Assembly (NCBI GenBank): GCA_045565995.1
Contig: JBJLEF010000001.1
Span: forward strand, 248,001 to 312,000
Length of the DNA stretch: 64,000 nucleotides
DNA from: UBA721 sp002705165
GTDB lineage: Bacteria > Planctomycetota > Planctomycetia > Pirellulales > Pirellulaceae
Direction: 5' to 3'
In this document: one piece after another, positions 8,199-17,082 of the stretch
How positions within the stretch are numbered: position 1 is the first letter of the stretch
How the letters are laid out: every line of letters starts with the position of its first letter
Program-made: the position numbers and the translations under genes
The notes under the pieces: generated by a model
What the model saw: only the letters and a program-made list of their open reading frames with translations
Told to the model about the DNA's origin: nothing
Databases searched by the model: none

Positions 8199-8408
8199 AT
8201 GCTCGTACTTTCACGACGACGTGATGAAAGCATCATGATTGGAGAAGAAATTACTATAAAAATAGTCGACGTACGCGGAGATAAAGTGCGTCTAGGAATC
8301 GACGCACCTCCAAGCATCTCGGTGCATCGCGAAGAAGTCTTCCAGGCTATTCAAAACGAACAGACTCAGGAAGAAAAAACGCCACCTCTTTCATCGCGGA
8401 TTAGCTAG
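8199..8408 (+). CDS. csrA: Carbon storage regulator CsrA (second copy)
   Basis: RNA-binding post-transcriptional regulator. The 69-residue protein starts MLVLSRRRDESIMI and keeps VDVRGDKVRLGIDAP and ISVHREEVFQAI. The ATG at 8199 is preferred over the in-frame TTG at 8184, because that TTG overlaps the GGAGA ribosome binding site (8186-8190) and CsrA proteins begin at MLVLSR. The GGA inside the ribosome binding site is itself a possible CsrA target, so autoregulation is plausible. It differs from the first copy in most surface positions and has a longer, Gln/Glu/Pro-rich tail, so this is an old duplication. Confidence 0.96.
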   Translation: MLVLSRRRDESIMIGEEITIKIVDVRGDKVRLGIDAPPSISVHREEVFQAIQNEQTQEEKTPPLSSRIS

Positions 8409-8458
8409 AAGTTAAAAACAAACTAGCAACTTATGAAATCTGTTCAGGTAAAATCTGT

Positions 8459-9421
8459 TTAGGCATTATCGCGAGCTTCTGAAATAAGTTCTGTGGCTCC
8501 CTGACTAATAAGATCCTTTGCAATCGTCTGACCTAAGGTATTGGCAGCAGCAACCTGCTCCAATTCCGACAATTCAGCCAACGCAACCTCCGCTTTTGCA
8601 TCGACACGTTGATCTCCCGTGCCACTAAGCACAACTCCTTGCAACTGTAATTTGCCCTCCAAAATCTGGCCGAAGGCACCTACCGGAGCGAGACAACCTG
8701 CCCGCAGCGATCGCAACATAGCCCGCTCCGCGGTAACAGTGACAAACGTCTCTGTATCATTGAGGTTGGCAAGCACTTGGCGAACATAAGCATCATCTTC
8801 TCGACACTCAATCCCCAAGGCTCCCTGTCCGACAGCCGGAATCATGACCGAGCGATCGATCACATGAGTAATACGTTCCACCAAACCAAGACGCTTCAAT
8901 CCTGACTCAGCCAGAATAATTGCCTCATAATTACCGCCATCCAGTTTTTGCAGGCGAGTATCCACGTTACCACGAATATCTTCCACCCTGAGATCCGGTC
9001 GTTGATTCAAAAGCTGTGCTTTGCGTCGCATGCTTCCCGTGCCAATTAAGGCCCCTTGCGGAATTTCGTCAAAGCTCTGGATCGTATTACTTACCAGAAC
9101 ATCACCCACTCGTTCACGCGGAGGCACACTGGTCAGACATAAGCCGGGAATATCCTCCGTCGGTAGATCTTTCAGGCTGTGAACTGCAAAATCAACATCA
9201 TCCTCCAGTAACGCTCGCTGGATTTCTTTGGTAAATACTCCCTGAGAACCAATGGCACCAATCGGACCGCTACGCACATCCCCCTGAGTGGAAATTTCAA
9301 CAAGTTCCACTTCAAATCCGAGGTCACGCAGTTGCGAAGCAACCCAATTGGATTGCCATAAAGCCAAAGCACTAGCGCGCGTTCCTAGTCTCAGTTTTCG
9401 ATCAGACGCTTCATTCATCAT
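8459..9421 (-). CDS. hemC: Hydroxymethylbilane synthase (porphobilinogen deaminase)
   Basis: Cytoplasmic haem-pathway enzyme that polymerises four porphobilinogens into hydroxymethylbilane on a dipyrromethane cofactor. Family blocks are LRLGTRASALALWQS (10-24), HSLKDLPTE (81-89) with the catalytic Asp in DFAVHSLKD, GTGSMRRKAQL (128-138) and the cofactor-attachment block RSLRAGCLAPVGAF with Cys243. The length (320) is normal. It is the last gene of a leftward run, 26 bases after the DUF502 gene. Two ATG codons in a row start the frame; the first is used here. Confidence 0.97.
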   Translation of the reverse strand: MMNEASDRKLRLGTRASALALWQSNWVASQLRDLGFEVELVEISTQGDVRSGPIGAIGSQGVFTKEIQRALLEDDVDFAVHSLKDLPTEDIPGLCLTSVPPRERVGDVLVSNTIQSFDEIPQGALIGTGSMRRKAQLLNQRPDLRVEDIRGNVDTRLQKLDGGNYEAIILAESGLKRLGLVERITHVIDRSVMIPAVGQGALGIECREDDAYVRQVLANLNDTETFVTVTAERAMLRSLRAGCLAPVGAFGQILEGKLQLQGVVLSGTGDQRVDAKAEVALAELSELEQVAAANTLGQTIAKDLISQGATELISEARDNA

Positions 9422-9447
9422 TCTATTTGATACTCAAATTCCTATCT

Positions 9448-10362
9448 CTAATCATCCCCCTCGGTGCCGGCGTCAGTTTCACCAGTATCATGTCCGAGCA
9501 TCGCTTCCACGGAATGACGTACCGCGACTTCCTGTTGGCCGGGAGAAGCATCATCACAAAGCTGACTGAAGGGAACAACCACACCACAACTAACAACAAA
9601 CTGAATTGCCTGGTCAATTGTCAGATCTAATTCAATCGTCTTACTTTTCGGTATCGTCACCGTAAACCCTGTCGCTGGCATCGGAGAGGTCGGCATCAGC
9701 ACACTGATCATCTCTTCACCGACATGATCCCGAACACCACGCATACTTGACCCTGTAACAAATCCAATCGACCAAATCCCGGCACTTGGATATTGAACCG
9801 CTACAACCTGATTGAATTCCATATCATGGTCACCCACGAGGAAATCCGTCACCTGTTTTACACTGGAGTAAACGTTGCGAATCAACGGGATGCGATTGAT
9901 TATCTTTTCAAGCTGCGCAAAAGCAAACCGGCCAAACTTGGCCGCTAACAACTCACCAATGAAATACAAGGCAATGATAAACACCACCATGAAAACAACG
10001 GCTACCAGCCAGGGCTTGAGATAGACCAAAGTGACATAACGATCGTATATTTCTTCGGGTGTTGCAGTAGCTAAGTCAACGACACGATCTTCATCCTCAC
10101 TAACTTGCTGATAAACCATATAGGGGATATACGGTCCATGCTCACGAATCGCATGATTAGCAGTTTCAGTTCTCTCCTCTTGGATATCGCTTATCGAGGC
10201 AACGACTACGGTCCGAGTTAACCAATCAACAGGCCGTAGGATGTAGTTATTGATCATCGACCATGCCCAGATAAACAAGGCAATTGTCAGTAACGGAGGC
10301 AACACGACTCCCAGACCGCGCAAAATAGCGGCGCGAAATGGCTTCGGGGGTTTCTTACTCAT
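9448..10362 (-). CDS. DUF502 family membrane protein
   Basis: A 304-residue inner-membrane protein of the DUF502 family, whose function is not known. The first hydrophobic segment (LRGLGVVLPPLLTIALFIWAW, about 15-35) has the family's PP motif; a second lies near residues 115-138. It is followed by the conserved block IINRIPLIRNVYSSVKQVTDF and by VTGSSMRGV and LMPTSPMPATGF, all typical of the family. A family insertion with charged residues (about 55-110) separates the two membrane segments. It lies between the comF-like gene and hemC in one direction. Confidence 0.88.
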   Translation of the reverse strand: MSKKPPKPFRAAILRGLGVVLPPLLTIALFIWAWSMINNYILRPVDWLTRTVVVASISDIQEERTETANHAIREHGPYIPYMVYQQVSEDEDRVVDLATATPEEIYDRYVTLVYLKPWLVAVVFMVVFIIALYFIGELLAAKFGRFAFAQLEKIINRIPLIRNVYSSVKQVTDFLVGDHDMEFNQVVAVQYPSAGIWSIGFVTGSSMRGVRDHVGEEMISVLMPTSPMPATGFTVTIPKSKTIELDLTIDQAIQFVVSCGVVVPFSQLCDDASPGQQEVAVRHSVEAMLGHDTGETDAGTEGDD

Positions 10363-10524
10363 AAATTCCTCTGTCCTTACCTGTTAAACCAAGCCGCCGA
10401 GGGACAACAAACTCGTGCCCTTATTGTTAAGGTGGAACCCACCTATTTCAAGTACCGACCAACCAGAGTACGAAAATGAAGGGTCCGATTTTTTACTAGT
10501 TTACAGAAGTATCCATCGTGACAG

Positions 10525-11283
10525 TTATCTGTATCCCCCCCCCGCTCGACAAACGACGGCCACTTCAACATCAATCGCTCCATGAACTAATAACAAATTG
10601 GTAAGCTCATGCAGCGTTGCGCCAGTTGTCATTACATCATCCACAAGTAAAACTCGTTGGCCGGAAATCACTTGTGGCTTTGTCACTTGGAATGCATTTC
10701 GAACATTTTCACGTCGTTGGTCCGGAGATAGCATCCCTTGTTTTTGAGTTGCCCGTGAAGCACGAACAGACCACATCTCAAGTGTAGCGGACGAAGCGAG
10801 CCGCGAGCGTATTCCCCGAGCGATTACCTCAGCAGTATTTTGCTGACGCATGACTTTTCGACGCCAATACATCGGCACGGGGATGACGACCTTCGGGACG
10901 TGTGTATGGAACCTCACCCCAATCGCTTGCCCTAATGCAAAGGCAACTGGCGAGCCAGACTTCATCTTAGCCTGTAAAATAAGATCTTGCAGTCGGCCTT
11001 TATACCCACCCAAACAACGCGTTGACGAAAACTGAAATCCCCACTTTCGGCATTCCAGACAAGTGAATGGAATAACATTCGGGCTCTTCGCATAAACGGC
11101 TATTGGAAATCCGCAGCACGTACATCTGCCCTTAGGTCGAGCCTCACTCTCGAACCACTGCTCACAACACTCCTTGCAGATCAATCCAACAGAGCTCTGG
11201 CTTTCTTCCACGATACATTGGTGACAACCAATGCAAATCGGTGGAAAAAATAAATCTTTTAGAGAACGTAGAAATTGACACAT
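10525..11283 (-). CDS. ComF family phosphoribosyltransferase-like protein
   Basis: A ComF-type protein (252 residues): an N-terminal zinc-binding region with Cys pairs (FFPPICIGCHQC, ICKECC, CTCCGFPI, about 12-63) and a phosphoribosyltransferase fold ending in the PRPP loop VLLVDDVMTTGATL (about 211-224). Relatives take part in DNA uptake (ComF) or are of unsettled role (GntX type). The last codons run through nine G residues in a row, giving a terminal AGGGYR. It begins a leftward run with DUF502 and hemC, though 162 bases separate it from DUF502, so a separate promoter is possible. Confidence 0.9.
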   Translation of the reverse strand: MCQFLRSLKDLFFPPICIGCHQCIVEESQSSVGLICKECCEQWFESEARPKGRCTCCGFPIAVYAKSPNVIPFTCLECRKWGFQFSSTRCLGGYKGRLQDLILQAKMKSGSPVAFALGQAIGVRFHTHVPKVVIPVPMYWRRKVMRQQNTAEVIARGIRSRLASSATLEMWSVRASRATQKQGMLSPDQRRENVRNAFQVTKPQVISGQRVLLVDDVMTTGATLHELTNLLLVHGAIDVEVAVVCRAGGGYR

Positions 11284-11394
11284 CTCTTATATTCCGAAAA
11301 CTTCGTTTTGTCCTAGAATACGGTTAAAGAGCAATAAGTCATTCAATTTGCTCTTTTTGATGTCACGCAACTGCCACTACAAAAGTTACAGATC

Positions 11395-12678
11395 ATGAAC
11401 GATCCCTCTCGGGCACACGTTAGTAAACGAGCCCTCCAAGCGGCCGGCCAACCTATTAGCCAATTGATGGCTATGGCACTTTCAAATCCAAATATCATCT
11501 CACTAGCGGCGGGCTTTGTTGACAATGAGTCGCTTCCCGCGGAGATCACCAAAGAAGCTGTCAACAAAGTCCTTAGTGACAGCGTTAATTCCAAAGTCGC
11601 TTTACAATACGGGTCCAACCTCGGCGATGCACAACTACGCAGTGAAATTCTGCGACAAGCCATCGAAATGAACCAAACGGCCGCCGAGGATCAGGCGGAC
11701 TACAATCTATCTCTGGAGCAGGTTCTTATCACACCCGGAAGTAATCAACTACTTTTTCTTCTGGCTGATACTCTCCTCGATCCAGGTGATATCATCCTCT
11801 GTGCCTCGCCGTCCTACTTCGTGTTTATCGGTGCAATCAAGAACATTGGCGGCCAAACATTTGGGATCGCTACTGACGAAATGGGAATCATCCCCGACTC
11901 GCTCGATGCCGCTTTATCCCAGCTGGATTCGGAAGGCAAATTATCCAAGGTCAAAGCAATCTATACCGTTCCTTACTTTGATAATCCCGGCGGCACGACC
12001 CTGCCTGCCGAGCGCGGTAAACAAATTCTGGAGATTGCTAAGAAGTGGTCACGAGAACATAAAATCTATGTGATTTCGGACGAAGCTTATCGCATGCTTC
12101 GTTATCAGGGAGATGATACTCCCAGTATTCATCATTGGGACCCTGACCTGGAACACACCATCGTCGCAGGTACCTTCTCCAAATCATTCTCGCCGGGCAT
12201 CCGTGTCGGCTGGGGCTTCATTCCCCGTGAGCTGGTAGGTCCCCTGGGTGATCAAAAAAGCAATGTTGATTTTGGGGCCCCACTACTCGCCCAGCGAATC
12301 ATGGCAACTGTCCTCAATGATGGGCACTGGCTTGAGCACGTGGACAAGCTTCGTGCTGTTTACAGTAAGCGTAGAAACGCAATGCTCAATGCACTTTCTG
12401 ACCATCTGGGAAATATAGAGGGGTGTCACTGGCACGAAACCAAGGGAGGACTCTGCGTTTGGCTAACTCTGCCAAATCACATCAATACAGGCATGCAGGG
12501 TGCCTTCTTGAAAAGTGCGGTTGCTGCCGGGGTTATTTACGTTCCCGGCGAATACTGCTTTGCAGCACAGGGCGAACCAACAAATCACAGTACCATTCGA
12601 TTGACATTTGGTGTACAGTCTGCGGAGGGAATTGAGCAGGGAGTGCGTATATTGTCTGAGCAAATCAAAGCCTGGTAA
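11395..12678 (+). CDS. PLP-dependent aminotransferase, class I/II
   Basis: A fold-type I aminotransferase of 427 residues. The pyridoxal-phosphate lysine is Lys263 in GTFSKSFSPGIRVGW, with the cofactor Asp229 in ISDEAYRML and the DNPGG (196-200) loop replacing the usual NPTG. The N-terminus is short and has no helix-turn-helix, so it is the enzyme type related to 2-aminoadipate/LysN and KAT-like enzymes rather than a MocR regulator. The substrate cannot be told from the sequence. It is transcribed away from the comF-like gene and is followed, after 36 bases, by the LptF/LptG permease; no functional link between the two is apparent. Confidence 0.92.
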   Translation: MNDPSRAHVSKRALQAAGQPISQLMAMALSNPNIISLAAGFVDNESLPAEITKEAVNKVLSDSVNSKVALQYGSNLGDAQLRSEILRQAIEMNQTAAEDQADYNLSLEQVLITPGSNQLLFLLADTLLDPGDIILCASPSYFVFIGAIKNIGGQTFGIATDEMGIIPDSLDAALSQLDSEGKLSKVKAIYTVPYFDNPGGTTLPAERGKQILEIAKKWSREHKIYVISDEAYRMLRYQGDDTPSIHHWDPDLEHTIVAGTFSKSFSPGIRVGWGFIPRELVGPLGDQKSNVDFGAPLLAQRIMATVLNDGHWLEHVDKLRAVYSKRRNAMLNALSDHLGNIEGCHWHETKGGLCVWLTLPNHINTGMQGAFLKSAVAAGVIYVPGEYCFAAQGEPTNHSTIRLTFGVQSAEGIEQGVRILSEQIKAW

Positions 12679-12714
12679 TAACCTGTTTATTGATAGCCAA
12701 ACTGAATAAAGTCC

Positions 12715-13860
12715 ATGTCATTGCTTGCAAGATACACGGTCAAACAATTCACCAAGATCTACCTGATCATCTTGGTGACCTTGTTCTGCATGTACTTCAT
12801 CATCGACATGGTGACGAATCTGGATCGACTCAGTAACGCCACCCCGGATGAAGTCAGCCTTCTGGACACGCTCATTCAATATTACGGAGTGCGTAGCTTC
12901 TCACTTTTTAATACGATCAATTCGGCCGTCATTCTCGGGGCTGCGGTTTTGACCATTGCCGGAATGCAGAGCAAGCATGAGTTAATTGCTCTACACTCCA
13001 TGGGAGTTTCTCCCCAACAGATTGCTAAACCGTTCATTATCATGGCCGTTATTCTCGCGGCATTAGGCATTACCAATCGAGAGCTGGTAATACCCCATTA
13101 TCAAGACGTCCTAAGTCGCACCGCTCAAAATTGGAGTGGTCAGCAAAAAAATCCGATCCGAGCAAAGTTTGACCATCGCACGGACATTCTGTTTGGCGGT
13201 CAGCATGCCATTATGTCTGACCGAACGATCATTAACCCACGACTCCACTTACATCAACCGCTGGGACAGTTCCCACGAATCATCGAAGCGGAAAAAGCGA
13301 TCTACATTGCTGCCGACGAAGAGCACCCTGAACAACGGTCAGGATATAAGTTAGTCAATGTGATTGTTCCAAATGAATTGAGCAAATACCAATCTGCCCG
13401 GCTAAATGACCAAACTGTAATTTATACGGCAAAAGAGGACCCGAGCCTTCATGAGAATGATCTTTTCATCACCAGCAAACTACCTCTGGAATTGCTGGTC
13501 GCCGAAAACAACCACTACAAATACAGTTCCACGAAAGATCTTGTGGCACTATTGAAAAACGATAGTTTGGATTACGGTGCCCATCTTCGCGTACAACTAC
13601 ATGCAAGAATCGTTCAGCCAGTACTGGATCTAACCCTGCTTCTCTTAGGCTTGCCTTTTGTATTATCAGGTCGCAACCAAAGCATCATCTTTTCGATTTC
13701 CAACTGCCTCTTTGCTTTGATATGCTTCTATGGTGTTGTCTTTACATGCCATGCGATTGGAAGTAGCGGCTATGCGATTACCCCTTCACTGGCCGCCTGG
13801 CTGCCGCTGTTGGTACTGATTCCAACAGCCTATTTCGTCACCAGACATATCCGTCGATAA
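12715..13860 (+). CDS. LptF/LptG family permease
   Basis: Integral membrane protein of the YjgP/YjgQ family, which with LptB drives lipopolysaccharide from the inner membrane to the outer membrane. It has 381 residues with the usual layout: three N-terminal membrane segments (about 14-34, 58-84, 100-122), a periplasmic beta-rich domain (about 125-295), and three C-terminal segments (about 300-378). The N-terminal LARYTVKQFTKIYLII is typical. Only one such gene is present here; the partner permease must be elsewhere. It fits an envelope with LPS, known in planctomycetes. Confidence 0.88.
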   Translation: MSLLARYTVKQFTKIYLIILVTLFCMYFIIDMVTNLDRLSNATPDEVSLLDTLIQYYGVRSFSLFNTINSAVILGAAVLTIAGMQSKHELIALHSMGVSPQQIAKPFIIMAVILAALGITNRELVIPHYQDVLSRTAQNWSGQQKNPIRAKFDHRTDILFGGQHAIMSDRTIINPRLHLHQPLGQFPRIIEAEKAIYIAADEEHPEQRSGYKLVNVIVPNELSKYQSARLNDQTVIYTAKEDPSLHENDLFITSKLPLELLVAENNHYKYSSTKDLVALLKNDSLDYGAHLRVQLHARIVQPVLDLTLLLLGLPFVLSGRNQSIIFSISNCLFALICFYGVVFTCHAIGSSGYAITPSLAAWLPLLVLIPTAYFVTRHIRR

Positions 13861-13965
13861 GCTGCGCCATAGTGTTGACATTCTCAGATAAACCATTGTT
13901 TCCGGAAACCCTAGTCCAAAACTAGCTTGGGGGTCCCTCTTCGATTAATCTCGGATTATCAAAGT

Positions 13966-15951
13966 TTACATAGCACCGGGGAATGCTCCCACTGCAGCGT
14001 CTGGGGTACCCATAGGGCTGGAATCTGCTCCGGCTCCAGGTAAGGCACCCTCGTTACCGAATGGGCTTCCGGATCCATCATTTTCAGCTTGTGCTGGCTT
14101 AAGCAGTATCTTTGAGGACTCGACATCCAGAAAAACATCCACCGCGGATAGTCTTAGTTCCAGGTTACCGGCAATCAGTTGGGCTGACATTTGTTTCCCA
14201 ACGATGCTGTCATATGCAATCTTACGATGTGCTTCAGGGCAAAGGTCATATTTGTGATAGAAAGCGATCTCCGCCAAGGCTTTCAAAGGACTAATCGTCT
14301 TACTGTTAACCAACGGAATCAACCGGTGTTCTTGAACCACAGCAGCCGTTAGATTTTGAGGCATTTTAGCCATCTTGTAATTCATATCGACGGTTTTGAA
14401 AAAATCGGCAACCTTCTCGACAAGTGGATCAGGCTTCTTCTGATCCTTGGCACGCTTACGTTCAGTCTGCAAAGCTATATTGACCAGTGGAACAGACTTC
14501 TTCAGTTGCCGGCCTGAACTTACATCGTAGAGGCTCATATTCGTTGTGTTTCGTACGAGTCCATTTTTGGGAATGTGGGCAATGGATATATCAAAGAAAA
14601 TGACGGCATCGAGATCCTCTTCCACAGCTGTTTCCAAGACCTGATCAATCGTCCCTTCTCCAAGCATTACAATACCCGGAGCGATTCCATTGGAGCCTCC
14701 TCCGCCGCCCATGCCGCCGCCACCCATACCGCCCATACCGCCGCCGCCCATGCCAGCCATATCGCCCATACCGCCGCCCATACCATCCATGCCTCCCATC
14801 CCCATGGAGTCTCCTCCGCCGGATGGTGAAGACTTGGAAGCAGCGATTTGCAGGATCGTTCCAAAGTGTCCCTTTGTCACACGTTCTTTAAGCGCCTTAG
14901 CAATCTCTTCGCCCAAATCGCCTGTATATTTTTTTAATTCTTCGGGGATGCCACCACCACTCTGGCCACCCATCCCCATACCTGGGCCGCCCATGCCGCC
15001 CATGCCAGCCATATCGCCCATCCCTTCCATGCCGTCGAGACCTGGTGGGCCTCCCGATCCGTTACCAAATCCCTGGTTTCCGTTGTTTCCACCTCGGTTT
15101 GAGGTCAGTTTCTGTTCTGTTCCGATTGGTTTTGCATCACCGTTGTAATCACGTGGAGTCATCTTCACGTTCACCGCTAAACCAAATCTCACTGCCAACC
15201 CTGGCCGTTTGGCTCCCGGAATCCAACGAAAATGAGTCAGGATGTTGGCTGGATTTTCGTCTGCAATTGCTGCTGCATATATCAAATCAATAGCTTGTTT
15301 ATCTTTACCCTGAGCATAAGAATTATTGGCCATCTCGGCTAATGTTTTCGGCGTTGCCTGACCGCCTCCCATGCCGCCCATACCTCCCATACCTCCCATA
15401 CCTTCGCCCATGCCTCCCATGCCAGCCATGTCTCCCATACCTTCGCCCATGCCTTCGCCCATGCCTCCCATGCCGGCCATCTCTCCCATACCTTCGCCCA
15501 TGCCCATACCTTCGCCGCCCTCACCCATGGTGCCACCCATCATCTCACTCATGTCGCCGCCCATCCCCATGCCTTCGCCGCCTTCCCCCATGGTGCCACC
15601 CATCATTTCACTCATGTCACCGTCCATCCCCCCCATACCAGGACCGCCCATGCCCATGCCTTCGCCGCCTTCTCCCATATCGCCACCCATCATTTCACTC
15701 ATGTCGCCGCCCATGCCGCCCATGCCGCCCATGCCTCCGCCACTTTCTCCCATGTCGCCGCCCATCATTCCACTCATGTCGCCGCCCATCCCACCTCCGG
15801 CAGACGGAGCACCACCAGTGTTACCCGCCGAACCGCCTGAATTAGAGGCAACTTCTCCGCTCGACGAAGCCGAAGATGAACTCTCACTGTCATCGCCACA
15901 GCCCATAGCAAAGATTGCTAGTAATGAAAAAATGAAGGCAATAATGCGCAT
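13966..15951 (-). CDS. Gly/Met-repeat lipoprotein with a conserved-looking C-terminal domain
   Basis: A predicted lipoprotein of 661 residues; I recognise no named family. The start at 15951 gives a clean signal peptide MRIIAFIFSLLAIFAMGC with a lipobox Cys at 18; an in-frame start 25 codons upstream would spoil it. A Ser-rich linker (about 19-45) leads to a long region built of MGGM, GDMSEMMGG and EGMG units (about 50-205); further blocks of the same kind occur around 305-325 and 375-425. Between them, and after about residue 430, the sequence is ordinary: a C-terminal domain (about 430-625) with EDLDAVIFFDISIAHIP and AEIAFYHKYDLCPEAH stretches. Protein-binding or metal-binding roles would be guesses. 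Confidence 0.75.
   Translation of the reverse strand: MRIIAFIFSLLAIFAMGCGDDSESSSSASSSGEVASNSGGSAGNTGGAPSAGGGMGGDMSGMMGGDMGESGGGMGGMGGMGGDMSEMMGGDMGEGGEGMGMGGPGMGGMDGDMSEMMGGTMGEGGEGMGMGGDMSEMMGGTMGEGGEGMGMGEGMGEMAGMGGMGEGMGEGMGDMAGMGGMGEGMGGMGGMGGMGGGQATPKTLAEMANNSYAQGKDKQAIDLIYAAAIADENPANILTHFRWIPGAKRPGLAVRFGLAVNVKMTPRDYNGDAKPIGTEQKLTSNRGGNNGNQGFGNGSGGPPGLDGMEGMGDMAGMGGMGGPGMGMGGQSGGGIPEELKKYTGDLGEEIAKALKERVTKGHFGTILQIAASKSSPSGGGDSMGMGGMDGMGGGMGDMAGMGGGGMGGMGGGGMGGGGGSNGIAPGIVMLGEGTIDQVLETAVEEDLDAVIFFDISIAHIPKNGLVRNTTNMSLYDVSSGRQLKKSVPLVNIALQTERKRAKDQKKPDPLVEKVADFFKTVDMNYKMAKMPQNLTAAVVQEHRLIPLVNSKTISPLKALAEIAFYHKYDLCPEAHRKIAYDSIVGKQMSAQLIAGNLELRLSAVDVFLDVESSKILLKPAQAENDGSGSPFGNEGALPGAGADSSPMGTPDAAVGAFPGAM
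15366..15800 (-). repeat. Short tandem repeats coding Met-Gly-rich units
   Basis: On the plus strand, triplet pairs of the GCCCAT, TCCCAT and CTCCCATACC kind recur throughout, with a longer unit of about 72-84 bases (encoding an MSEMMGG ... EGGEGMGMGG module) present three to four times between about 15480 and 15740. Similar short blocks lie at about 14695-14800 and 14965-15030. They lie inside the lipoprotein gene. Units differ by synonymous and small changes, so the array is not freshly amplified. Confidence 0.8.
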
Positions 15952-16223
15952 CTGCCAAACCCTGAAAGAAGCAACGGAAATATTTACGACAAGCACGACC
16001 GTCGAGAACAAGCCGTGGGTTATCAAAATATTATTACACCCCTATCTAAAACTGTCGAGTTATTAATAAATCGAAGCTCATAATTGAAACGAATATAACG
16101 CTTATTCCGCCCAAAAAACGTGTCGGCGAACTGTCAGGCGAATATACCCAAGCGTCTGGTAATACGTTAGATTCAGTTTTAAAGAACTAAACAAAGACGC
16201 TTCAATCACGAGAGCAAATCACC

Positions 16224-16964
16224 ATGGGAAAACTTTCAGGCAAAACAGCACTTATCACCGGTGGCAGTAAAGGAATTGGACGAGGGATCGTACTGGCATT
16301 TGTAAAGGAAGGCTGTGATCTCCTCATCTCTTCACGCAATCAGGATGATCTGGATCGCATGGCAGAAGAAGCCAAAGAAGCGGCCGAACACGATTTAAAA
16401 ATCGTAACACACGCTGGCGACGTTGGCTGTAGTGATAGTGTTGATGTCATGTTTGAAAAGTTCAAAGCCAATTTTGATTCTATGGACTTGCTGGTAAACA
16501 ATGCCGGAGCTTTCAACGGTGGTCCCATTGATCAACTCGCTCTGGAGGACTGGGATCACGTCATCAACACCAACTTGCGTGGCCCATTTATGTGTACCAA
16601 GCTTGCCATGCAAATCATGAAGCCACAGAACAACGGTCGCATCATCAATATCGGATCAATCTCCGCAACCCGGGTGCGCCCCGGTTCAGCGCCTTACTCA
16701 ACCTCTAAATTCGGCATTCAGGGTCTCACTCATGTCACCGCTCTTGAAGGTCGTGAATACAATATCACCTGCTGTGGCTTACACCCCGGGAACATTGCCA
16801 CTGAACGTCGTCAGGCCAGCGGGGCAACCGAAGATCAGGAACCGATGATGACCGTCCATGAACTAGCTGAAGTCGCGCTGCTAATGGCCACACTGCCACA
16901 ACACGTTCAAATACTCGATGCCGTGGTACTACCTCACCAGCAGTTATATGTAGGTCGTGGTTAA
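16224..16964 (+). CDS. SDR family NAD(P)-dependent oxidoreductase
   Basis: A classical short-chain dehydrogenase/reductase of 246 residues. It has the nucleotide-binding TGGSKGIGRG (12-21), the NNAG motif (91-94), the catalytic Ser144, Tyr157 and Lys161 (YSTSK), and the PGNIAT loop after the active site. FabG-like enzymes look similar, but the context gives no hint of fatty acid synthesis and the substrate is open. It is monocistronic: preceded by a 270-base gap and followed by a strong terminator. Confidence 0.93.
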   Translation: MGKLSGKTALITGGSKGIGRGIVLAFVKEGCDLLISSRNQDDLDRMAEEAKEAAEHDLKIVTHAGDVGCSDSVDVMFEKFKANFDSMDLLVNNAGAFNGGPIDQLALEDWDHVINTNLRGPFMCTKLAMQIMKPQNNGRIINIGSISATRVRPGSAPYSTSKFGIQGLTHVTALEGREYNITCCGLHPGNIATERRQASGATEDQEPMMTVHELAEVALLMATLPQHVQILDAVVLPHQQLYVGRG

Positions 16965-17019
16965 GAAAGGATGCAGGATAAATACTCCGGCTTCCTTCAC
17001 CTGCAGCTTTCACATCAAT

Positions 17020-17061
17020 AAAAGAACCCTCTCAAAGCTAATGCCATGAGAGGGTTCTTTT
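17020..17061. terminator. Bidirectional terminator between the SDR and WD40 genes
   Basis: A perfect 15-bp inverted repeat (AAAAGAACCCTCTCA at 17020-17034 with its complement at 17047-17061) encloses a 12-base loop. The A and T ends make it an intrinsic terminator on both strands, between the stop codons of two convergent genes (16964 and 17083). Confidence 0.92.
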
Positions 17062-17082
17062 ATTGAGCTATCGACCGTGAAA

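Noticed and set aside
15371..16066. Rightward 231-codon Pro/Met-rich open frame opposite the lipoprotein
   Set aside because: It is the antisense reading of the Gly/Met codons, with Pro-rich low-complexity and no independent protein features.
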